From Bacteroidota bacterium (GTDB lineage Bacteria > Bacteroidota > Bacteroidia > Chitinophagales > Chitinophagaceae): a DNA stretch of 12,314 nt. The stretch covers positions 1-12,314 of the forward strand of contig JAEZRL010000002.1 in NCBI GenBank assembly GCA_023440945.1, in the 5' to 3' direction. The notes under the pieces are model-generated. The model had not been told where the DNA came from, searched no databases, and worked only from the letters and a program-made list of their open reading frames with translations. A program made the position numbers and the translations under genes. Of this stretch, positions 1 to 4,680 are shown piece by piece (position 1 is the stretch's first letter; each line of letters opens with the position of its first letter).

Positions 1-382
<382 letters not shown>

Positions 383-529
383 TTTATTTTGCCACCATCC
401 CCTAAGGGGGGAGTAAGGCAGAAAACTTAACTAATGCTTTTCCAATATGTCTAATTTATTGAGCGTAGTACGTTATAAGTTATAAGTCGAAACGTCACTT
501 ATGACCTATACTTAACACTCATAACTTTT
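383..529 (+). other. 23S-5S intergenic spacer with two hairpins
   Basis: No tRNA is visible in this spacer. One hairpin pairs TGCC with GGCA (390-393/417-420) around a CCCC-taa-GGGG stem. A second pairs GTTATAAGT (479-487) with ACTTATGAC (497-505, one G-U pair) around a 9-nt loop. The first copy of TTATAAGT (473-480) is tandemly repeated at 480-487. These hairpins may guide RNA processing of the rRNA precursor, which is an inference from position only. Confidence 0.5.
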
Positions 530-642
530 TATGGTGGTTTTGCCGAGGGTGTTCACCTCTTCCCATCCCGAACAGAGAAGTTAAGCCCCTCATGGCCAAT
601 GGTACTTGGGCTATGCCCCCGGGAGAGTAGGTAGCTGCCATA
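530..642 (+). rRNA. rrf: 5S ribosomal RNA
   Basis: The ends pair as TATGGTGG (530-537) with CTGCCATA (635-642, with a non-canonical position), the usual 5S helix I. The internal block CCCATCCCGAACAGAGAAGT and the following GTTAAGCCCC are diagnostic of bacterial 5S RNA, and the sequence is of Bacteroidota type. The length of about 113 nt is normal. It follows the 23S gene by about 150 nt on the same strand and is followed directly by a terminator, so it is the last gene of the rRNA operon. Confidence 0.97.
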
Positions 643-649
643 TTTATTT

Positions 650-690
650 AAAAAGCCTTTTTGCACAATTGCAGAAAGGCTTTTTTGTTT
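650..690 (+). terminator. rRNA operon intrinsic terminator
   Basis: AAAAAGCCTTT (650-660) is perfectly complementary to AAAGGCTTTTT (675-685). The loop can pair further (TGC/GCA), and the 3' arm runs into a T-rich tail. It sits 8 nt after the 5S gene. Confidence 0.9.
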
Positions 691-1101
691 AGGAGATTTG
701 TGTCGACAAAAATAAATGTATCAAGCTGTGCTTTATTTTTACTGCTGTAATTCGACTTAACTTTACATTTTATTTGTCTTTGGGATGTTCTTTCAATAAA
801 TCAACGAAAAGGCTTTACAGTGTAGTAACGGCATTAGCAGTCAAGTGAAGTATTCTTCTTATGTATCAGTAAGCTTTGCATGCTTTTGATAACACGGGAA
901 TTAAAAAGAATAGGATAATTACTTTCCGATACAGAATATAGAGGATGTAGCATTATCAATGGTTTCAGAAGATCGGGCAACAAATAAGCAACAAGGTACG
1001 CTGAAACAAGTGCAAGCAGTGAACAAAGAAAGGATAAAACCATGTTGATGTGTGAGTGTGCTTTACCTTATCACAGCTTCAGCGAAGATAAGGATTACAA
1101 C
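691..1101. other. Intergenic region without a convincing gene
   Basis: No tRNA, conserved coding frame or promoter with good spacing was found here. A hairpin pairs CCTTATC (1066-1072) with GATAAGG (1087-1093), just past the 3' end of the minus-strand 62-aa gene. It has no T-run, so it is at best a weak transcription end for that gene. Confidence 0.5.
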
Positions 1102-1290
1102 CTATCTCAATTGCTTAACAACAGTCTCCAGTTGTAAGCCCATGTACTGGCAGAACTCTTCAATAGTAACAACCTGGTGTTGTTGCTTTTTGAAATGGTC
1201 CTTGATCTTCTTGATAAGATTTCTGCCATATCGGTCGCTTCTGCCTGTGATTATCTGAACGTCTTTCGGATAAATGCACAGTCTATTCAT
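1102..1290 (-). CDS. Small conserved Bacteroidota protein, function unknown (62 aa)
   Basis: The product is a short, basic protein with the segment YPKDVQIITGRSDRYGRNLI (residues 7-26), followed by a lysine-rich helix and a segment containing VTIEEFCQYMGL. I remember this pattern from small Bacteroidota proteins, where the first half resembles a helix-turn-helix (DVQIITGRS...) and the second a hydrophobic helix with conserved Phe-Cys. That suggests nucleic-acid binding, but no function is established and the assignment is from memory. The ATG at 1290 is preceded by TTGAAAG, the only ribosome-site-like sequence. It stands alone on the minus strand between the rRNA operon and a divergent 249-aa gene. 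A TAnnTTTG box lies 56 nt upstream of the start. Confidence 0.7.
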   Translation of the reverse strand: MNRLCIYPKDVQIITGRSDRYGRNLIKKIKDHFKKQQHQVVTIEEFCQYMGLQLETVVKQLR

Positions 1291-1345
1291 CTTTCAATTG
1301 ACTATTTCATACACTATCCATACCGAAGGTATGCTGTATGTATAG

Positions 1346-1353
1346 CAAAGATA
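1346..1353 (-). promoter_or_regulatory. Possible -7 box (TATCTTTG) for the 62-aa gene
   Basis: Read on the minus strand, TATCTTTG matches the Bacteroidota TAnnTTTG -7 consensus. No TTTG is seen at the expected -33 spacing upstream, so support is partial. Confidence 0.35.
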
Positions 1354-1426
1354 TTGCTTTGACATGAAGGATAAAAGTGTGGTTGATGGAATAATGTGGC
1401 AAAAACGGAACAAGCGGAACGGCACA

Positions 1427-1458
1427 TTTGCTAAGCCTTTACAGCCATTCTATTTTTG
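1427..1458 (+). promoter_or_regulatory. Bacteroidota-type promoter for the 249-aa gene
   Basis: TTTG (1427-1430), a 20-bp spacer and TATTTTTG (1451-1458) match the TTTG-N19-21-TAnnTTTG consensus of the Bacteroidota housekeeping sigma factor. Transcription would start near 1463-1465 and give a leader of about 55 nt. The leader holds a 6-bp hairpin, AAGCAA (1480-1485) with TTGCTT (1489-1494). Confidence 0.7.
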
Positions 1459-1518
1459 TTTTCAGATGCTATTGCATCAAAGCAAAAATTGCTTACTAAC
1501 TCAAAAAAGTAAATAAAA

Positions 1519-2268
1519 ATGGCAAGGCTAAAAGGTCTCTTAAAAATCGAAGGTACTCTTGATGAACTAACTTTCTATAAAACTCAAGATGGTCACCTTG
1601 TGAAAACTAAAAGCGGTGTATCTGGTGATCGCATCGCTAATGATCCAACATTTCAAAGAACTCGTGAAAATGGTTCTGAATTTGGTTCGGCTGCGGCTGC
1701 AGGAAAACTTTTAAGAGATGCAGTTCGCACTCTTATGTTGACTGCTGCTGATAATCGTATTACTGCAAGGGTAACGCAGTTAATGACCATCATAAAGAAC
1801 TACGACACTACTTCGCAAAGAGGCGAAAGAAATGTTGGTGTAGGTATTGCAGCACCTGGCGCAACTGATGAATTGAAAAACTTTGATTTCAACATCAATG
1901 CAATTCTTTCATCTATTCTTTACAAGCCGTATGCAGTTGATACAGCCACAGGTATCATCACAATTTCAGGACTTGTTCCGATCAATGATATTGCAGCACC
2001 TATCGGAGCTTCGCATGTTTCATTGCGTGGTGCATGGGCAAAAGTTGATTTCGCTGCCGGCACTTCAGCAGTGGAATATACAAACACTACAAATGTTGTA
2101 ATTGATGCAACTTCAGGTAACGTGACCTTAACACCTGCGGGAGTTCCTGCCGGATCAGGTACAAGCATGTTTTTACTTGCTGTTGAATTTTTCCAGGAAG
2201 TGAACGGTGTTCAATACACTTTGAAAAATGGTGCTTACAACGCTCTTTCTATTGTGGAAGTAGCATAA
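1519..2268 (+). CDS. Conserved Bacteroidota protein of unknown function (249 aa)
   Basis: The protein starts MARLKGLLKIEGTLDELTFY, continues with a Lys/Gly-rich turn and then FQRTRENGSEFG (45-56). This N-terminal pattern (small basic start, FY-K, then TRENGxEFG) recurs in Bacteroidota proteins of about 200-260 aa annotated only as hypothetical; I recall the pattern but no function. Residues 57-105 are helical and basic (AGKLLRDAVRTLM, then RGERNVGVGI). The C-terminal half is rich in Thr, Val, Ala and Gly and reads like beta-strands, possibly one compact beta domain. There is no signal peptide or membrane segment. The ATG at 1519 follows an A-rich tract without a Shine-Dalgarno site, normal for the phylum. 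It is monocistronic: own promoter at 1427-1458, own terminator at 2290-2321. Confidence 0.88.
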   Translation: MARLKGLLKIEGTLDELTFYKTQDGHLVKTKSGVSGDRIANDPTFQRTRENGSEFGSAAAAGKLLRDAVRTLMLTAADNRITARVTQLMTIIKNYDTTSQRGERNVGVGIAAPGATDELKNFDFNINAILSSILYKPYAVDTATGIITISGLVPINDIAAPIGASHVSLRGAWAKVDFAAGTSAVEYTNTTNVVIDATSGNVTLTPAGVPAGSGTSMFLLAVEFFQEVNGVQYTLKNGAYNALSIVEVA

Positions 2269-2289
2269 TCTCTGTTCATTCTTTCAGTT

Positions 2290-2321
2290 AAAATGCTTCG
2301 CTTAATGGCGGAGCATTTTTC
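2290..2321 (+). terminator. Intrinsic terminator of the 249-aa gene
   Basis: A 12-bp stem pairs AAAATGCTTCGC (2290-2301) with the stretch 2308-2319, with a single G-U pair and a 6-nt loop (TTAATG). The 3' arm ends in a T-run. It lies 21 nt past the stop codon. Confidence 0.9.
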
Positions 2322-2553
2322 TTTCCAGCACTACCCTAAAAGGGCAATGCTGACAACCAACGACGACCTGAAGGTGAACAATGAAGAAACCAACCACAAG
2401 ACGCTATGGCAAAAACCCGAGTGCCTGAATATTGATAGCAAATGGAACGCCTGCCAACATGCCTACCGAAAACCCAGGAAGGAACGGACGGTACAGGAAA
2501 GCAGGAACTGCTAAGAGGGCAAACTGCCAAACGACGACTGGTGATGATACGAA
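2322..2553. other. Non-coding accessory stretch
   Basis: The composition shifts to A/G/C-rich sequence on the plus strand and no frame has the look of a protein. A small symmetrical hairpin lies at 2327-2351 (AGCA/TGCT and CCCT/AGGG around AAA). I see no other identifiable feature. It borders the first structured element. Confidence 0.45.
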
Positions 2554-2793
2554 GCTGCTTTTGCATAACTATGATTTTTTATAAGCATCATCATCAGCGA
2601 AGGCAGATAAAAAACCAAAAGGAAACGGAATAAAAGAAGGCTTTGTGTGTAGGGTCTTGTGTTTATGCCGTAGTCTTTTGGTTTTTTTATTTGGGTCTGT
2701 GTGTCGGACTGCCGTAGCTAACTTTGCTTTATAAAAAACGTATCAGCAAAAGCCGTTTCATTACCACGTTGCGGTAGTTATGCAAAAAGCAGC
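2554..2793 (+). repeat. Outer imperfect inverted repeat enclosing structured element 1
   Basis: The 18-nt arm at 2554-2571 (GCTGCTTTTGCATAACTA) is the reverse complement of 2775-2793 except for one extra A in the A-run. The arms enclose all of structured element 1 (2575-2738). The left arm begins in plain non-coding DNA, and the right arm ends inside the terminator-like hairpin at 2786-2818. Such an arrangement could be the base of a very long RNA hairpin or the ends of a small non-autonomous element. No target-site duplication was recognised. Confidence 0.7.
2575..2738 (+). repeat. Structured element, copy 1 (nested hairpin with conserved core)
   Basis: Nested complementary arms run from outside in: 2575-2587 with 2725-2738 (13 of 14, one bulged A); GGCAG (2602-2606) with CTGCC (2709-2713); a perfect 13-bp arm AAAAAACCAAAAG (2609-2621) with 2675-2687; then CGG (2626-2628) with CCG (2668-2670) and ATAAA (2630-2634) with TTTAT (2662-2666). 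The apical loop contains GGCTTTGTGTGTAGGGTCTT. The 53-nt stretch between the 13-bp arms (2622-2674) is 42/53 identical to that of copy 2 at 3249-3301, with the same length, while the arms themselves have unrelated sequence. This is what a structured RNA, or a DNA element acting as a folded single strand, would show. It lies just past the 3' end of the DUF6876-type gene. The orientation is given relative to the shared core; the transcribed strand is unknown. Confidence 0.75.
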
Positions 2794-2818
2794 CGTTGGC
2801 GACTGCTTTCTTTGTTTA
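2784..2818. terminator. Possible bidirectional terminator hairpin
   Basis: AAAGCAG (2786-2792) pairs with CTGCTTT (2803-2809), with a possible inner CG/CG pairing. A T-rich tail (CTTTGTTT) follows on the plus strand and a TTTTT run follows on the minus strand. It begins at the stop codon of the minus-strand DUF6876-type gene and could end its transcript as well as any plus-strand transcript of element 1. The left arm also takes part in the outer inverted repeat, so the two pairings compete. Confidence 0.5.
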
Positions 2819-3166
2819 GTATTCTTTTGGTAACATCAGACACCCATCAACTAACCAGATGGTGGCAAGATCATACGGAAAATCGCTGAATGGAATTTCC
2901 TGGCATGTGATGTCTTTACCATTTCCATCATTGCAAATAATACGAAAATGATTTTGTTTTACCCTATTCAGATCCCACACTTGAAAAGGTTCTTGTCTTA
3001 CTGCTTTGTTGGTTTGATGGCTTATGATTAAATCAATTAACCAATAAGCGCCACAAGTTTCAGCCATTTCTTTTACTCCGTCAGTGTAAATGATTTTAGC
3101 GATGTTATGACGGTAAAAATTTTCTGAACCCATGCTGCTTCCGAAGTAGTGATTTGCGTTCTTCAT
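2816..3166 (-). CDS. DUF6876 family protein (116 aa)
   Basis: The order of motifs matches what I know of the DUF6876 family: GSENFYRH (13-20), YTDGV (27-31), GAYWLID (39-45), a short His-Gln segment, QVWDL (62-66), CNDGNGKDI (78-86) and a C-terminal LMLPKEY. Length and motif spacing look complete. The function of this family is unknown; from memory its members are usually found in plasmids, integrative elements and other accessory DNA, which fits the surroundings. There is no signal peptide or membrane segment. It is a single-gene unit on the minus strand, lying between the two same-orientation structured elements (2575-2738 and 3201-3361). The ATG at 3166 follows an A/T-only leader without a Shine-Dalgarno site. 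Confidence 0.85.
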   Translation of the reverse strand: MKNANHYFGSSMGSENFYRHNIAKIIYTDGVKEMAETCGAYWLIDLIISHQTNKAVRQEPFQVWDLNRVKQNHFRIICNDGNGKDITCQEIPFSDFPYDLATIWLVDGCLMLPKEY

Positions 3167-3200
3167 TTCATTAAAATTTTAATTTTTAAAAGAAAAAAGA

Positions 3201-3361
3201 GAAAAAAAGAAAGCAGCTACATCAGGCGGCGTAGCTGGCTGCAAAGAAGCAACGCAATAAAAGAAAGCTTTGTGCGGCGGGATTTGTGTTTATGGCGGAA
3301 TTTCTTTGCAGCCATAAGTTAGGGATTGTGGTAGCCGCCTAACTTGCTGCACTTTTTTTTC
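3201..3361 (+). repeat. Structured element, copy 2 (nested hairpin with conserved core)
   Basis: The architecture matches copy 1 with different arm sequences: an A-run 3201-3209 with a T-run 3352-3361; GCAGC (3213-3217) with GCTGC (3346-3350); AGGCGGC (3224-3230) with GCCGCCT (3334-3340); a perfect 13-bp arm TGGCTGCAAAGAA (3236-3248) with 3302-3314; CGC (3253-3255) with GCG (3295-3297); and ATAAA with TTTAT. The closing G-C pair 2628/2668 of copy 1 becomes C-G at 3255/3295, a compensatory change. The total length of 161 nt is close to the 164 nt of copy 1. A competing hairpin, AAGTTAGG (3316-3323) with CCTAACTT (3338-3345), would exclude the AGGCGGC pairing, so two folds are possible. It ends in eight T's. 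It lies just upstream of the minus-strand DUF6876-type start and upstream of the plus-strand 71-aa gene. Confidence 0.78.
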
Positions 3362-3427
3362 AAAAAAATTTTCTGCATTTCAATCTTTTTGTGATTTCCA
3401 CCATATTTATAAGTAAAAGGATTTACA

Positions 3428-3643
3428 ATGATTAAAACGTACAACAAACATCAAGTCATGGAACCACTTACAAGTGGCTATCCGCACATTTTTGAAGAAT
3501 TAAAAAATCAAATGATTGCTGACATCGAACAAGGTGATCATGTAAAAATTATTACGCAAATGGAAGGTTTTCCGATTGAAAATGTAACAATGCTTACTAC
3601 TGTCGAAGAAGTAGAAAATTGGTTCGAGCCATATTTAAGCTGA
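3428..3643 (+). CDS. Small hypothetical protein (71 aa)
   Basis: I do not recognise this protein. It is acidic, with an amphipathic segment HIFEELKNQMIADIEQGDHV (20-39), a beta-like stretch VKIITQME (39-46) and a C-terminal helix VEEVENWFEPYL (59-70). There is no membrane segment or signal peptide. The start is supported by AAAAGGA (3415-3421), 6 nt upstream of the ATG and one of the few Shine-Dalgarno-like sites here. Codon use is AT-rich like the true genes, and unlike the GC-rich structured tract that begins right after its stop. It is likely a real accessory gene of the same segment as the DUF6876-type gene; the function is unknown. Confidence 0.65.
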   Translation: MIKTYNKHQVMEPLTSGYPHIFEELKNQMIADIEQGDHVKIITQMEGFPIENVTMLTTVEEVENWFEPYLS

Positions 3644-3706
3644 TAGATATTTCTTGTGTGTTGACAGGAAAGGTAAAAGCGCCTGCGGCAAAAAGTAGCG
3701 TTAGCC

Positions 3707-3727
3707 GCCGCTGGGAGTAACAGCGGC
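3707..3727. repeat. Short perfect hairpin
   Basis: GCCGCTG (3707-3713) and CAGCGGC (3721-3727) are perfectly complementary around the 7-nt loop GGAGTAA. It is the first stem of the GC-rich tract, about 60 nt after the 71-aa gene. There is no T-run, so it is not a classical terminator. Confidence 0.6.
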
Positions 3728-3770
3728 TGTAGCTTGGCAGCGTAGCGAGCCGTCAAAGACGCCGAAGAGA

Positions 3771-3809
3771 AGCCTTGCGAAGCATCGGGTTTTGTGTCAA
3801 GGTCAAGGC
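3771..3809. repeat. Stem-loop carrying GGGTTTTGTGTCAAGGTC
   Basis: GCCTT (3771-3775) pairs with AAGGC (3805-3809). The loop carries the box GGGTTTTGTG (3787-3796), which fits the GGGnnTTGTG pattern of the cores of the two larger structured elements, followed by TCAAGGTC. The stem is short, so the call rests mainly on the repeated loop sequence. Confidence 0.4.
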
Positions 3810-3887
3810 GTAACGGAGGCGGCTGCGAGCACCACCGGCTGGGGCGGACAGTAAAGCAACCGCAGGGAGCGATGGACGCACAGTGAA

Positions 3888-3965
3888 GGGGCGGAACGTG
3901 ACATGCACTTCATCGCTTTGTGTCAAGGTCAGTGCATGAGCAAAGGTTTGTGTCAGTGAAGCCCC
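3888..3965. repeat. Nested stem-loop carrying CTTTGTGTCAAGGTC
   Basis: CATGCACT (3902-3909) and AGTGCATG (3931-3938) form a perfect 8-bp stem around a 21-nt loop with TTTGTGTCAAGGTC. GGGGC (3888-3892) with GCCCC (3961-3965) can close the outside. A further TTTGTGT copy (3947) lies between inner and outer stems. The loop sequence repeats that of the stem-loop at 3771-3809, but the flanking arms are unrelated, again showing conserved loop with replaced arms. Confidence 0.55.
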
Positions 3966-4096
3966 TGAACGCAGACGGTGGTACGCAAGGCGAGCAAAAT
4001 TATTGGCAGCGAGTGGACTGAATGCTACTGAAATGAATGCAGGACGTAGTGTAGCGGAATGGAACCCAGGGAGTATTGTAGCGTAGCTTGCGAAAA

Positions 4097-4149
4097 GGTA
4101 TGTGCATCACTTGTGCTTTTGCTTTGTGTGTTGGATAGTGTGCCATGCC
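4097..4149. repeat. Stem-loop carrying GCTTTGTGTG
   Basis: GGTATG (4097-4102) pairs with CATGCC (4144-4149, one G-U), GC with GC, and CACT (4108-4111) with AGTG (4137-4140), with small bulges between. The loop contains GCTTTGTGTG, the same word as in the apical loop of the structured element at 2575-2738. Confidence 0.45.
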
Positions 4150-4307
4150 TTGCAGCAAATAGTCACGCTACGAACGTGGTGTAATGGAGCGAAACGAAGG
4201 ACGAAATGAATGAGGTGGCATGAAGGACACAAAAGCTGCCGTGACGAATGCCGTATGAGCTGCAAGCAGTGTGACAAACTGCGAAGCGTAGCGTAGCACC
4301 CGAAGAG

Positions 4308-4369
4308 CAGTGCAGGTGCAGCAATACCTTTCAAGATTAATAAATAGATGTATTGCTGCTGCTGCACTG
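4308..4369. repeat. Long hairpin with 18 bp of arms
   Basis: CAGTGCAG (4308-4315) with CTGCACTG (4362-4369), and GCAGCAATAC (4318-4327) with GTATTGCTGC (4350-4359), form 18 perfect pairs interrupted by one 2x2 mismatch. The loop of 22 nt is AT-rich. No T-run follows. This is the strongest single hairpin of the GC-rich tract. Confidence 0.75.
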
Positions 4370-4489
4370 GTTTGGCACATCTGCTTGCCGAATAGGCATG
4401 AGGAACACCTATTTACCTTGCAGCGTAGGTTCTGCTGATGTGAGAATTAATATCGCTGGGATTTGTACTGAAGCTGACAAAGAAGCTGG

Positions 4490-4527
4490 GCAAAAAGCAA
4501 GTGCTATGAGGCACGAATAGCTTTTGC
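4490..4527. repeat. Nested hairpin with GCAAAAAGC arm
   Basis: GCAAAAAGC (4490-4498) pairs with GCTTTTGC (4520-4527) with one bulged A, and inside it GTGC (4501-4504) pairs with GCAC (4511-4514). The word GCAAAAAGC also occurs at 2782-2790 in the outer inverted repeat around the first structured element. A nearby 9-of-10 match to the GGGnnTTGTG box lies at 4458-4467. Confidence 0.5.
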
Positions 4528-4680
4528 TGTGGGAAGCCGAAGGTGGCTAATATCAAGAAGTGTGAGTTGGCTTAGCTACCGTAGGCTGATGCCAAAACGC
4601 TCAATAGAATTACAGAACGTACAAGTGAGTGACACAACGGAAGACGATTGAATTTATATCGCAGGTAACAAAAATAAATT

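Larger units (their letters stand above)
3644..4680 (+). other. GC-rich, highly structured non-coding tract
   Basis: More than 1 kb without a credible gene. I count 145 G+C in 240 bases (60%) over 3661-3900, whereas lines sampled inside the Argonaute gene have 30-42%. The plus strand is rich in purines, and many local inverted repeats occur (listed separately). Words recur: TTTGTGT at 3791, 3917, 3947 and 4123 (also 2642 and 3283 in the two structured elements); GCGTAGC at 3740, 4081, 4286 and 4291 (also 3229); and the 13-mer TGTGTCAAGGTCA at 3794 and 3920. High GC in an AT-rich genome with dense hairpins suggests a large structured RNA, or a series of degenerate hairpin elements. Open frames on the minus strand at 4107-4380 are low-complexity readings of repeats. 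Confidence 0.55.

Noticed and set aside
834..1043. Minus-strand 69-codon hydrophobic frame.
   Set aside because: No ribosome site or promoter, no conserved pattern, and hydrophobic character is easily produced by AT-rich intergenic DNA.
2293..2566. Overlapping frames on both strands (73, 76 and 63 codons) after the 249-aa gene.
   Set aside because: They start inside a terminator or overlap each other, with no protein-like composition.
3316..3345. AAGTTAGG...CCTAACTT looked like integron attC R sites (GTTRRRY and RYYYAAC).
   Set aside because: The order is reversed relative to an attC site (RYYYAAC should come first), GTTAGGG misses the last consensus base, and no integrase gene is in the window.
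3538..3756. Minus-strand 72-codon frame.
   Set aside because: It overlaps the better supported 71-aa plus-strand gene and reads through hairpin arms.
3921..3950. TTTG (3917) and AAGGTTTG (3943-3950) as a promoter.
   Set aside because: The spacing of 22 bp and the mismatched first base make it weaker than expected by chance in a tract full of TTTG words.
4241..4275. GCCGTATGAG followed by a GCAA turn resembled group II intron domain V.
   Set aside because: The 3' half is not complementary in the domain V manner, the catalytic triad context is absent, and no reverse transcriptase is encoded.
4107..4380. Two overlapping minus-strand frames in the structured tract.
   Set aside because: They read through hairpin arms and short repeats; no conserved motif, no start signal.
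3660..4620. Possible CRISPR array because of repeated short words.
   Set aside because: Repeats are 7-15 nt, irregularly spaced, and lack uniform spacers; no cas genes are present.
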